Below are positions 17,860 to 28,220 of a stretch of DNA of 64,000 nt, one piece after another. The first letter of the stretch is position 1; the number at the start of each line of letters is the position of its first letter. The stretch is from Phycisphaerales bacterium (GTDB lineage: Bacteria; Planctomycetota; Phycisphaerae; Tepidisphaerales; Tepidisphaeraceae). The translations under genes were made by a program, and so were the position numbers. The notes below the pieces were generated by a model. That model saw nothing but the letters and a program-made list of their open reading frames with translations. It had not been told where the DNA came from and ran no database searches. Where the stretch lies: NCBI GenBank assembly GCA_020847375.1, contig JADLCB010000029.1, positions 119,207-183,206 of the forward strand, in the 5' to 3' direction.

Positions 17860-18225
17860 TCAGGTCGATGATTTGGCCTTACTCGATTTTTTCTCAGCCT
17901 TTGCCGGAGCCGCCGGTTTGGCCGGGCTGTCAGTTGGCTTGGAATCACTGGCTGGCTTGCTGTCGCCGCCCGATGTACTGCTTGATTCACTCGTCGCCGC
18001 TGCCGTGCCCGAATCCTTGCTGGCTGCGTCTTTATAACTGCTGTCACGGTAGTCGGTGATATAAAAACCGCTGCCCTTGAAGATCAAACCAGCACCGGTT
18101 CCCAGCAATCGTTTTACTTTTTTCTTTCCGCAATGCGGACACTTGGTCACCGGCGGAGAGGACATCGACTGGAACCGTTCAAACTTATGCCCACAGGCAC
18201 TGCATTTGTAATCATACGTCGGCAT
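17860..18225 (-). CDS. FmdB-family zinc-ribbon protein
   Basis: 121 residues. The N-terminal 60 are the FmdB/CxxC-CxxC-SSSS zinc ribbon: MPTYDYKCSACGHKFE, KCPHCGKKKVKRLLG, then GLIFKGSGFYITDY. The tail is low-complexity Ser/Lys/Ala/Pro and likely disordered. Named after a putative regulator of formamidase; true function unknown, but often encoded beside chaperone or translation genes, as here after grpE. GGGAG lies 6 bases before the ATG. Confidence 0.88.
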   Translation of the reverse strand: MPTYDYKCSACGHKFERFQSMSSPPVTKCPHCGKKKVKRLLGTGAGLIFKGSGFYITDYRDSSYKDAASKDSGTAAATSESSSTSGGDSKPASDSKPTDSPAKPAAPAKAEKKSSKAKSST

Positions 18226-18288
18226 AAAACACTCCCGGACAACGGCCGCGCGTATTATTCAATCACGCACCACGCCATCATTCACTGC

Positions 18289-18867
18289 CTATTCCGTCTT
18301 GGACACCGCCACGCCAGCCGGTCTTAAAACCCGATCCAGGTGCGTATAACCTTTTTGCAGCAGCGTTGTCACAGTCGGTTCCTGATATTGCTTGCTGCCT
18401 TGCTGCATCATCGCCTGATGCAGCTCGGGATTAAATGGATCACCCGCCTGCGGCGCAATCGCTTCAACGCTCTGACGTTTCAATACGTTCAGCAGCTCAT
18501 CGTGCACGATCTGCATTCCCTGCAGAATGCGCGTCACGTCGGTCGTCTTGGGATCAACCGTCAGCGCCCGTTCAAAATTATCAATCACCGGCAGCAGCGC
18601 CTTGATCAAACTGCTGTTGGCGTACTGCACCGCCTGTTGCTTGTCCTGTTCCAGCCGGCGCTGGCTGTTGCGATAATCCGCCGTGGCACGCAGCAGCTTC
18701 TTGTAGTATTCATCACGCTCATGGCGCAGTTTTCCCACGTCATCGGTCCCATCCTGCGGCTGGGTCGTCGGGTCATTCAATGAATCCACCTCGGACTCAT
18801 CCACAGGGTTGTTCCGTGCGTCCTGATCCTTGTAATCGTCGTTGTTATCGTGCTCGTTGCTGGTCAT
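18289..18867 (-). CDS. grpE: Nucleotide exchange factor GrpE
   Basis: 192 residues. Releases ADP from DnaK. An acidic, disordered N-terminus (about 50 residues), then a long dimer-forming helix (KLRHERDEYYKKLLRATADYRN, cut here) and the C-terminal beta domain with FNPELHQAMMQ and the terminal VLRPAGVAVSK. The ATG at 18867 (MTSNEHD) is 10 bases after the dnaJ stop; a longer frame overlapping dnaJ is implausible. No dnaK is in the window. Confidence 0.93.
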   Translation of the reverse strand: MTSNEHDNNDDYKDQDARNNPVDESEVDSLNDPTTQPQDGTDDVGKLRHERDEYYKKLLRATADYRNSQRRLEQDKQQAVQYANSSLIKALLPVIDNFERALTVDPKTTDVTRILQGMQIVHDELLNVLKRQSVEAIAPQAGDPFNPELHQAMMQQGSKQYQEPTVTTLLQKGYTHLDRVLRPAGVAVSKTE

Positions 18868-18877
18868 GATACTTGCT

Positions 18878-19999
18878 TCACTCAAACAATCCTTTGAGTT
18901 TATCCAGGAAACTTTTCTTCTGAGGCAGCGTCGCCGCATCCTCGGTCGAGGCATACTCTTCCAGTAATTTTCGTTGTGCATCGGTCAACTTGCGCGGCAC
19001 TTCGATAAGAATCTGCACCAATTCATCGCCATGATGATGCGAGCGCAGATCAGGCAGGCCCTTGCCCTTGAGCTTGAACACATCACCATGCTGCGCCCCG
19101 CCAGGAATCTGCAGATTTTCAGATCCATCCAGTGTCGGCACTCTCACCAATGCCCCCAGGGCTGCCTGGGCAAAACTGATTGGCATCTGGCAGACCAGGT
19201 CGCTGTTATGTCGCGTGAAAAACGGATGGCTTTTAACCGTGACATAGCAGTGCAGGTCGCCCGCCGGTGCACCGTTTTCACCCGGTTCGCCTTCGCCAGC
19301 CACCCGTACCGCCTGACCTTCATGAACACCGGCTGGAATCTTCACCGTCACAACACGTTTTTTTCGTTGCCGCCCACTACCACCACAATCCGGGCAATGA
19401 TCGCGAATAACCGAGCCGCGCCCCCGGCAATTCGGACAGGTCGTCACCATGCGGAACATTCCGCCAAAGCCGGCTTGTGTAACGCGCCCGCTGCCGCCGC
19501 ACTGCACGCACGCTGCGGGTTTGGTCCCCGCCCGCGCGCCGCTGCCCCCGCAGGTTTCACAATGATCCTGCCGTTCAAATTCGATTGTCTTCTCCGCCCC
19601 CTTCGCCACTTCCGTCAGCGTCAGTTCAACCTGGGTCTCCAGATCAAACCCGCGGGACTGCCGCTGACGCCCACCCCCACCGCGCCCGCTGAACCCACCA
19701 CCAAAAATGTCGTTGAACATCGAGAAAATGTCACCAACATCCATGTGCGAAAAATCATGCTGGCCGGTCATGCCCTGGTGGCCATACTGGTCATAACGCT
19801 GGCGCTTACCGGTATCAGAAAGCACTTCATAAGCCTCAGCGCATTCTTTGAATCGCACTTCAGCTTCAGCCTTGTCACCATTGGCCCGGTCAGGATGATA
19901 TTTCATCGCCAGCCGCCGATACGCGCGCTTGATCTCTTCGCCATCGGCCGTCTGCGAAACACCCAGTACTTCGTAATAATCTCGCTTGACTGTTGCCAC
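18878..19999 (-). CDS. dnaJ: Co-chaperone DnaJ
   Basis: 373 residues, full length. J domain at residues 1-70 with KYHPDRANG (the HPD loop that triggers DnaK ATPase), a Gly-rich linker (GGGFSGRGGGGRQ), four zinc repeats CETCGGSGARAG, CVQCGGSGRV, CPNCRGRGSV and CPDCGGSGRQ (residues about 145-215), and the two C-terminal substrate-binding domains. It is 218 bases after groEL in the same direction, and precedes grpE by 10 bases. Confidence 0.95.
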   Translation of the reverse strand: MATVKRDYYEVLGVSQTADGEEIKRAYRRLAMKYHPDRANGDKAEAEVRFKECAEAYEVLSDTGKRQRYDQYGHQGMTGQHDFSHMDVGDIFSMFNDIFGGGFSGRGGGGRQRQSRGFDLETQVELTLTEVAKGAEKTIEFERQDHCETCGGSGARAGTKPAACVQCGGSGRVTQAGFGGMFRMVTTCPNCRGRGSVIRDHCPDCGGSGRQRKKRVVTVKIPAGVHEGQAVRVAGEGEPGENGAPAGDLHCYVTVKSHPFFTRHNSDLVCQMPISFAQAALGALVRVPTLDGSENLQIPGGAQHGDVFKLKGKGLPDLRSHHHGDELVQILIEVPRKLTDAQRKLLEEYASTEDAATLPQKKSFLDKLKGLFE

Positions 20000-20134
20000 G
20001 TTTAACCTGATCTCAAACGGCTCATTTCAATGCTGTTTTCAGTGCCGTTCCCACAACAACATCGGCACGAACCCAGCCAGTTCAATTGTCGGCCACTTCG
20101 TTGAAAACATTTTCCGTACGACGCCGTAAAGACT

Positions 20135-20187
20135 GCGGAGACACGAAACAGATTCTCCATTTCGAGAACCCCTGTTCGTGTCTCCGC
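20135..20187. repeat. Long inverted repeat between groEL and dnaJ
   Basis: GCGGAGACACGAA and TTCGTGTCTCCGC form a perfect 13-bp stem, extended by four more pairs (ACAG/CTGT) across a single bulged A, and a nested TTCTC/GAGAA stem in the loop. No T-run follows in either direction, so it is not a standard terminator; it could be an RNA-processing or mRNA-stability structure in the chaperone transcript. Confidence 0.7.
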
Positions 20188-20217
20188 GCCTCAGCCCGAT
20201 AATCCCGTCAATCGCCC

Positions 20218-21846
20218 TTAGACAATCGCGCCGGCCACTTCGTTGACCGGTTTGCCGTCTTTCTCTTTCAATTCAGTGATCAGGACATCCGTCGTCAGCG
20301 CCAAACCCGCGACCGACGCCGCATTACGCAACGCCGCCCGGGCGATTTTCGCCGGATCAATGATACCAAACTTGTACATATCGCCATACTCACCGGTGGC
20401 TGCGTTGTAACCGTAGCTGGCGGTTTTTTCCAGAATCCGGGCGACAACGACTTCGCCATCTTCGCCGGCATTGTCTGCAATCTGCCGCGTGGGGCTGCGC
20501 AGCGCTGCGCTGACAATATCAAATCCGATCTTTTCATCGCCGCGAGCCTGACGCTTGCCGTTATCAACCGCTTCAATCGCGCGAAGATAAACCACGCCGC
20601 CGCCGGGACCGATTCCTTCCTCAGCCGCAGCCTTGGTCGCATGCAGCGCGTCGTCGATCAAATCCTTGCGCTCTTTCATCTCCACTTCGGTGTTGGCCCC
20701 CGCCTTCACCACCGCCACGCCACCGGTCAACTTCGCCAGTCGCTCCTGCAGCTTTTCGCGGTCATAATCGCTGGTCGTACGCTCGATCTGCATGCGAATC
20801 TGTTCCGACCGTCCGTCGATATCCTTCTTCTTGCCAGCCCCCTCGACAATCAGGGTGTTGTCCTTATCCACGACAACGCGCTTGGCTTTACCCAGATGTT
20901 CCAGCTCGACACTCTCCAGTTTCAGACCCAGGTCTTCGCTGATGAACTGACCACCGGTCACGACGGCCAGGTCGCCCATGATCGCCTTGCGCCGATCGCC
21001 AAATCCGGGCGCTTTGACCGCACAGATATTCAAAATACCCCGCAACCGGTTCACCACCAGCGCCGCCAGGGCTTCAGCTTCAACGTCTTCGGCAATGATC
21101 AAAAGCGGCTTGCCGCTGGCCACAATCTTATTCAATACCGGCAGCAGCTCCGCCAGATTGGAAATCTTCTTCTCGTGCAGCAGGATGTACGCATCCTCCA
21201 GCACCGCTTCCAGCGTCGTCGGGTTGGTCAGGAAATACGGGCTGAGATACCCCTTATCAAACTGCATCCCTTCGGTGTATTCCAGCACACTCTCCGTGCC
21301 CTTGCCTTCGTCAACGGTAATGACACCTTCCTTGCCGACTTTCTCCATCGCCTCAGCCATCAGATCGCCGATGGTCTGATCGCCATTGGCGCTGATGGTG
21401 GCGACTTTGCGATAATCATCATGCCCCTTGACCTTCTTGGCTTGCGCGGTAATCGCTTCGGCTGCCACCTCCGTCGCCTTGAGGATTCCGCGCTGAATCA
21501 CCACTGGATTCACGCCGCCGGCCGTCACATATTTCAACCCTTCCAGGTAAATCGCCTCAGCCAGAACCGTGGCTGTCGTGGTTCCATCACCCGCCACATC
21601 GCCGGTCTTGCTGGCGACACTCTGAACGAGTTTGGCACCCATGTTTTCAAACGGCTGGGCCAATTCAATCTCCTTGGCCACGCTCACACCGTCTTTGGTG
21701 ATCCGTGGGCTGCCGAATGACTTCTGCAAAACCACGTTGCGACCGCGCGGACCGAGTGTCGCCTTGACAACCCGCGCCAGTTGCGACAATCCCGATGCAA
21801 TTTCCGCCCGGGCACTTACGTCATACTTCATTTGTTTGGATGCCAT
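20218..21846 (-). CDS. groEL: Chaperonin GroEL, copy without Gly-Met tail
   Basis: 542 residues. Hsp60 with ATP-binding segments [11 protein letters not shown] and [17 protein letters not shown] (the Asp needed for hydrolysis), and later [13 protein letters not shown]. The C-terminus ends [10 protein letters not shown], without the GGM repeats that line the cavity in most GroELs. It is third in a leftward block groEL-groES-groEL; the ATG at 21846 follows GGAGTTG. Divergence from the other copy and loss of the tail suggest a specialised client range. Confidence 0.95.
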   Translation of the reverse strand: MASKQMKYDVSARAEIASGLSQLARVVKATLGPRGRNVVLQKSFGSPRITKDGVSVAKEIELAQPFENMGAKLVQSVASKTGDVAGDGTTTATVLAEAIYLEGLKYVTAGGVNPVVIQRGILKATEVAAEAITAQAKKVKGHDDYRKVATISANGDQTIGDLMAEAMEKVGKEGVITVDEGKGTESVLEYTEGMQFDKGYLSPYFLTNPTTLEAVLEDAYILLHEKKISNLAELLPVLNKIVASGKPLLIIAEDVEAEALAALVVNRLRGILNICAVKAPGFGDRRKAIMGDLAVVTGGQFISEDLGLKLESVELEHLGKAKRVVVDKDNTLIVEGAGKKKDIDGRSEQIRMQIERTTSDYDREKLQERLAKLTGGVAVVKAGANTEVEMKERKDLIDDALHATKAAAEEGIGPGGGVVYLRAIEAVDNGKRQARGDEKIGFDIVSAALRSPTRQIADNAGEDGEVVVARILEKTASYGYNAATGEYGDMYKFGIIDPAKIARAALRNAASVAGLALTTDVLITELKEKDGKPVNEVAGAIV

Positions 21847-21958
21847 TATATTTCAACTCCAATGCCTGTTTCAGTTACCTGTATCTCAGCTCGTTCGCTT
21901 ACCTGTTTCAGTTGAATGGCCGCAAAACAACCAGCGCCGATCAACGTCTTCAGCAACA

Positions 21959-22252
21959 TTATTCAATCACGCCGAGAATATCCGACTCACGGATGATGAC
22001 AAACTTCTGACCATCAACCTCCACATCCGTACCCGAATACTTGCCATACCACACTTCATCGCCAGCCTTGACGCTCAGCTCCATCAGTCGGCCCTTGTCA
22101 TCCTGCTTGCCTGCGCCAACGCTGATCACCTTGCCGCGTGTCGGCTTTTCCTTGGCTGAATCAGGCAGAACAATACCGCTGGCGGTCTTCGTTTCTGCTT
22201 CGGACTGCTTGACGACTACGCGATCACCGAGTGGTTTCAGTTTAATTGCCAT
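21959..22252 (-). CDS. groES: Co-chaperonin GroES
   Basis: 97 residues, normal length. [18 protein letters not shown] at the N-terminus, a mobile loop ([20 protein letters not shown]) that contacts GroEL, and the C-terminal strand [20 protein letters not shown]. It lies between two groEL genes in the same orientation, so one cap may serve both. The ATG is preceded by GGGAAAGG about 10 bases away. Confidence 0.96.
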   Translation of the reverse strand: MAIKLKPLGDRVVVKQSEAETKTASGIVLPDSAKEKPTRGKVISVGAGKQDDKGRLMELSVKAGDEVWYGKYSGTDVEVDGQKFVIIRESDILGVIE

Positions 22253-22357
22253 AATAATTACCTTTCCCTTGTATTAATTACCTGTTGAATTATTCGATCT
22301 TCCAACGTTCAAACACATCTGGATAGAAATCACCGTTAACACCTGAACAGCAGGCGC

Positions 22358-24031
<1,674 letters not shown>

Positions 24032-24080
24032 CTAAAATCTCCTTTTTTTACTGATTCATGCGAACAAACAAATCACTGTA

Positions 24081-24099
24081 AGAATCTTCAATAGATTCT
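24081..24099. promoter_or_regulatory. Inverted repeat upstream of groEL (candidate operator)
   Basis: AGAATCT-TCAAT-AGATTCT is a perfect 7-bp inverted repeat with a 5-base centre, 50 bases upstream of the first groEL. It does not match CIRCE (TTAGCACTC-N9-GAGTGCTAA). A possible promoter overlaps on the minus strand (TTGATT, 18 bases, TATTGA). The surrounding 24032-24276 is AT-rich and holds no gene. Confidence 0.4.
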
Positions 24100-24276
24100 C
24101 AGACAACTGCTAATCAAAGACCGTGCCTTCAATACGCAGTCAAAATATTATCTGTAACTTATTGTAAACACGTTAGTTATAAAATACTCAGAAATGACAT
24201 TCCCTTTGACCGAGCTGTCAGCGTGGCAGTTTGACCACGCTTGACCGAAGATATGGTTGTCATTGTGGCAGGCAGG

Positions 24277-25119
24277 TTAATGATCAAATCGCCCGGTGGA
24301 TGGCCGACCGATGAGGTTTATCAAACGTTGCTCCAGTCGCGGGTGCGTCGAGAATAAATTCGCAACACTCTGCATCATGCTGCGCGGTTCAGCAATAAAC
24401 AGGGTGTTAAACGCGGGATTTACATTCAACGGAATCTGCCGCGCCCCGTAATGGATTTTTTCCAGCGCCGTCGCCAGATACATCGGGTCGCCGCACATCG
24501 CTCCGCCCTCTTTATCCGCATTGAACTCCCGGCTGCGCGAAATCGCCGCCTGAATCAGCCCCGCCGCCAACGGGCCGACAACCAGCACGATCAATCCCGC
24601 CAGTGGATTGACATTGCGCCGATCGCCAAACCAGAACATATATCCCAGCGCACTGATCGCTCCGCCAATCGTCGCTGCCACCGCTTGGATCAATGTATCG
24701 CGGTGTTTCACATGCGCCAGCTCATGCGCCATGACGCCGGAAATTTCATGCCGTTCAAGCATTTGCATCAAACCCGCAGTGGCGCAAACGGCTGCATGGC
24801 GCGGATTGCGTCCGGTGGCAAAAGCATTGGGGGCATTGGTCGGACTGATATAAACCCGCGGCATCGGCAGTTGCGCCCGTAACGCCAGCGACTGCACAAT
24901 ATCATACAGCTCGTGCCCCGGCCCCACCTCTTGGGCGCGCATCGTCGAAAGAGCGATTTTGTCACTGAAAAAATAACTCACAAAGTTCATGATCCCCGCG
25001 AAAATCAGGGCATAAACCAATCCCTGCGACCCGCCCAGCATCATCCCAATCCACAAAATCAGCGCTGTCAGCAAACCCAGCAGCACCGCCGTACGCACAT
25101 TGTTATAAAATTGGCTCAT
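24277..25119 (-). CDS. htpX: Membrane zinc metalloprotease HtpX-like (M48)
   Basis: 280 residues. Two N-terminal membrane segments (TAVLLGLLTALILWIGMMLG and LVYALIFAGIMNFVSYFF), the zinc motif HELAHVKHRDT (residues about 133-143), two further hydrophobic segments, and the third ligand in SREFNADKEG. HtpX degrades damaged membrane proteins. Its position before the chaperone block, same strand, fits a stress regulon, though a separate promoter is likely in the 245-base gap. Confidence 0.93.
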   Translation of the reverse strand: MSQFYNNVRTAVLLGLLTALILWIGMMLGGSQGLVYALIFAGIMNFVSYFFSDKIALSTMRAQEVGPGHELYDIVQSLALRAQLPMPRVYISPTNAPNAFATGRNPRHAAVCATAGLMQMLERHEISGVMAHELAHVKHRDTLIQAVAATIGGAISALGYMFWFGDRRNVNPLAGLIVLVVGPLAAGLIQAAISRSREFNADKEGGAMCGDPMYLATALEKIHYGARQIPLNVNPAFNTLFIAEPRSMMQSVANLFSTHPRLEQRLINLIGRPSTGRFDH

Positions 25120-25248
25120 ATGATATTTCCCCCGTACTTTGTTCTATACGAATGAACGCGCCACTTTGTTCAGTAGATTTACACCAACCCGCCACCGGCA
25201 ATCAAGACCATTATCACCTTGGCAGCCTGGCCCTTGCGCCGGCAACAC

Positions 25249-26397
25249 TCAGTAGGTTATTATCTTGTGTCGCTGGATCAAATCAAAATCAGCACTCGCC
25301 AGATAGTCGCTGATTCGCTGACCTGCTCCGCTGCTGCCATAACAGTTGACGCCATTGAAACGTCGTGGCCGGCCCTGGTTCCAGATTCGCGCCACCGCCT
25401 GCTGAATTAACGAACCATTATAATCGACCTGCACAACATTTTTACTGCGCTGGCGCCCCTGCTGGCGCGGACCAACATCAATAACCGGTGTGCCAAAACT
25501 CGCCGCCTCGATAATACCAGCTGAACTATTGCCCACCATCACGGCTGCATCGCGCATCAGCGCCAGGAACAAGCGGCGGGGAATATCCCGAAAAACCGCC
25601 GTTTGGATATCATTCACCCGTTGCCACGCCTTGATGATCCCCGCACTTCCCGGATCGTTATTGGGATAAACGATCACGGCCCGTTCGATTCCCCCGCTGT
25701 GCACGGCGGCCAAGATCAATTCTGCCCGCTGCTTTTCTTTTTTTTCATCCGCCTCCACCGGATGCAGAATCAACAACGCATAACGTCGTCGTCCCGCGAT
25801 TGGCACATGCAATAGCAGTTCTTCTGCTGTCGCAGCCGCTGCTTCAATTCCATCAACCCCTGGCGAACCAGCCTGAATAATTCGATCCGCGCATTCGCCC
25901 AATCGCCTCAGTCGCAGCGCACTGGCGTGCGTGGCCGGAAAATGAACATGCGCCAGTTTGGTAATCGCGTGACGCAAAGCATCATCGACCTGCCCCATCG
26001 CGCGATCCCCGCCATGAACATGCGCAACGATTTTCCCGCTGATATACCCTGCGCTGGCGGCAGCAAACGCCTCCACCCGGTCACCCACCACCAGAACGAC
26101 ATCGCTTTGCAACCGCTTCAGTGCCAGCGCCAGACCAGCCATCGCCGCGCCCGTCGCCTGCGCCAGTTGCGCCGGTTGACCATTGCCCCCTTTCCATTCG
26201 ACCGCCGCATCGATCTTCCATCCCTCAGCCCGGATCGTATCAATGCTGCGCCCGTACGCCGCCTGCAAGTGCATCCCCGTCGCCACCAATTGCAGTTTCA
26301 AGCGCGCATTATTCGTAATCGCCTGCAGCACCGGTCGCATCAGGCCGAAGTCAGCCCGCGAACCGGTCACAAAACAGATCTTGCGCGTGGTAGGCAT
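25249..26397 (-). CDS. neuC: UDP-GlcNAc 2-epimerase, hydrolysing (NeuC/LegG type)
   Basis: 382 residues. GT-B fold enzyme releasing UDP while forming ManNAc (NeuC) or a diamino analogue (LegG). ICFVTGSRADFGLMRPVL at the N-terminus, HVHGGDRAMGQVDDALRHAI mid-protein and GNSSAGIIEAASFGTPVIDV near residue 285 are family signatures. Last gene of the leftward cluster; 12 bases after neuB. The precise sugar cannot be told: no legB/legC-type genes are here, which slightly favours a Neu5Ac-type product. Confidence 0.9.
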   Translation of the reverse strand: MPTTRKICFVTGSRADFGLMRPVLQAITNNARLKLQLVATGMHLQAAYGRSIDTIRAEGWKIDAAVEWKGGNGQPAQLAQATGAAMAGLALALKRLQSDVVLVVGDRVEAFAAASAGYISGKIVAHVHGGDRAMGQVDDALRHAITKLAHVHFPATHASALRLRRLGECADRIIQAGSPGVDGIEAAAATAEELLLHVPIAGRRRYALLILHPVEADEKKEKQRAELILAAVHSGGIERAVIVYPNNDPGSAGIIKAWQRVNDIQTAVFRDIPRRLFLALMRDAAVMVGNSSAGIIEAASFGTPVIDVGPRQQGRQRSKNVVQVDYNGSLIQQAVARIWNQGRPRRFNGVNCYGSSGAGQRISDYLASADFDLIQRHKIITY

Positions 26398-26409
26398 TGC
26401 GTGGATATT

Positions 26410-27441
26410 TTACGCTGCCGGTTCAAGCATGTCCCATTCCAGCATCATGCCGCTGCGCACCGCGCAGCGCACGCGCCGACCGACCGCCAGATTGATCGCC
26501 GCTGCCGGAATCCCCGTTCCCGGCCGCTGAACCGTCAGATGCTTTTCATCCAGACGCTGTCCCTCCGCCAGATCATGGGCTATCACCAGACTCTGACGAC
26601 TGACACTGCGCACATCGCGCTCAATCGCCAGGACACTCTTGCCCCCCTGACCGCGCATGATCGCCGCCTGCCTCGCCAGTTGCACATACTGCGCGAACTG
26701 CGGCCCGTCCGAACTGGCGGCATGATCCGGCCCACTGGCCTTGCAGTCGTATGTCAGATGACGCTCCAGCACGCTCGCCCCAGCCGCCACCGCCAGCGCA
26801 CCACTGATCACCTGCGTCGAATGATCGCTATAACCCACCGGCACATCAAACTGCCGACTTAACTGGCCAATCCACCCCAGATGCAACTGCTCTGCCGGAA
26901 CCGGATAACTGCTGACACAGTGCAACAACGTATACTGCACCTGCCATTCGTTCAGCCAGCCAGTCGCCATTTCCACTTCAGCTATTTCCGCTGCACCAGT
27001 TGAAACAAGCATCGGCTTGCCCAGCCGTGCCACCGCCTGCAACAGCGGACGATTCACCAGGTCCGGCGAGGCGATTTTCACCATCGGCAAATTCAACTGC
27101 CCAATCACCTCCACATCCGTCAGCGAAAATGGCGTCGCCAGCGGCATCATGCCCGCCAGGCGTATCTGCTGGACAATCGCCACCAGTTCCAGCGGCTTTA
27201 GCTCATAGCGCCGCAACATGGCCGCGGGGCTTTCATCGCTGCAGCGCTCCTGCTGGTATTCGGCAAACCGCGCCTGTTGGTTCATCAACGATGCTGCGGT
27301 AAAAATTTGCAGCTTCACGGCATCGGCACCCGCCTGCCTGGCTATTTCAACCAGCTCCATCGCTCGCGCCAGCTTGCCATCATGATTCACCCCGATCTCC
27401 GCAATAATCAAGGGGCTGGGTTGGGTCTGCAAAGCTGTCAT
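26410..27441 (-). CDS. neuB: Sialic/legionaminic acid synthase (NeuB family)
   Basis: 343 residues. Condenses ManNAc (or an analogue) with phosphoenolpyruvate. A TIM barrel (IIAEIGVNHDGKLARAMEL, GADAVKLQIFTAASL, GYSDHSTQV with the metal ligand region) is followed by the C-terminal SAF/antifreeze-like domain (VARHDLAEG-type stretch IAHDLAEGQRLDEKHLTVQR) that closes the partner active site. AAAGGAAAG precedes the ATG. Sits between neuA and neuC in one operon. Confidence 0.93.
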   Translation of the reverse strand: MTALQTQPSPLIIAEIGVNHDGKLARAMELVEIARQAGADAVKLQIFTAASLMNQQARFAEYQQERCSDESPAAMLRRYELKPLELVAIVQQIRLAGMMPLATPFSLTDVEVIGQLNLPMVKIASPDLVNRPLLQAVARLGKPMLVSTGAAEIAEVEMATGWLNEWQVQYTLLHCVSSYPVPAEQLHLGWIGQLSRQFDVPVGYSDHSTQVISGALAVAAGASVLERHLTYDCKASGPDHAASSDGPQFAQYVQLARQAAIMRGQGGKSVLAIERDVRSVSRQSLVIAHDLAEGQRLDEKHLTVQRPGTGIPAAAINLAVGRRVRCAVRSGMMLEWDMLEPAA

Positions 27442-27470
27442 TGGTTCACTTTCCTTTGTTCTTCATCCCC

Positions 27471-28220
27471 TCAAGCCGCCTGGCTCGCGCGACCGTCAAG
27501 ATCGTCCGCCAATTGTCTCTGTTCGCGCAATACCGCCTCGGCCCAGTACAAATCGCGCTGATGGTCAATCTCAACCGTCTGCCCCATTTCTGTATGAATC
27601 CCCCGACGATCACACCCAAAAAATGCGTGCGGATCATTGGGGTACGTCTCCCCGCGCAGCAAACTGGCCCGTGAAACCGCCACCACCGCCCCATCGTGCA
27701 GATACAACTTCTCCAGATCCTGCCGCCGATGAATCGAGCCAGGCTGCAGCGCCTGCACCACATCCCCTTCCAGTCGGCTCATCCACGCCGGATGCCACTT
27801 GCCCACCGGGCAGAACGACCGCACCGAATCGCATCCGCTGCGCTCCAGCAGTTCCAGCGCCTGGTCAATCACCTCCGCGCCGCGCACCGGCACATTGCCA
27901 TAAAGCACCACCGCTGCATCAAAATGCTGACCGGTTTGCTTCTCCGTCGTATGCAGCGCATGGAGCATCGTATCCTGCACCGACGCATCAGCCGTCGCCA
28001 GATGCGCCGGGCGATCAATCGTGATAAAACCAGCCGACCGACCGAGGGCAATCACCGGCCTGCTGTCACTGGAAACCACCGTGCAGTTGATCCGCCGCGC
28101 CTGACGCGCATGTTCAAATGTGTAGGCAATGACCGGCTGGCCGTGCAAATCCAGCAGATGCTTGTTCTTCAGACCCAGACTGCCCGCCCGGGCAAGAATG
28201 ACTGCCAATGTATTCATCAT
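27471..28220 (-). CDS. neuA: CMP-nonulosonate cytidylyltransferase
   Basis: 249 residues. Activates the nonulosonic acid with CTP. AVILARAGSLGLKNKHLLDL is the CTP-binding loop (ARxGSKG-type, here AGSLGLKNK), followed by GQPVIAYTFEHA and VVLYGNVPVRGAEVID. Starts immediately after the stop of the preceding gene (TAA-ATG), so translation is coupled. Two adjacent ATGs (28220, 28217) are possible. Confidence 0.88.
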   Translation of the reverse strand: MMNTLAVILARAGSLGLKNKHLLDLHGQPVIAYTFEHARQARRINCTVVSSDSRPVIALGRSAGFITIDRPAHLATADASVQDTMLHALHTTEKQTGQHFDAAVVLYGNVPVRGAEVIDQALELLERSGCDSVRSFCPVGKWHPAWMSRLEGDVVQALQPGSIHRRQDLEKLYLHDGAVVAVSRASLLRGETYPNDPHAFFGCDRRGIHTEMGQTVEIDHQRDLYWAEAVLREQRQLADDLDGRASQAA

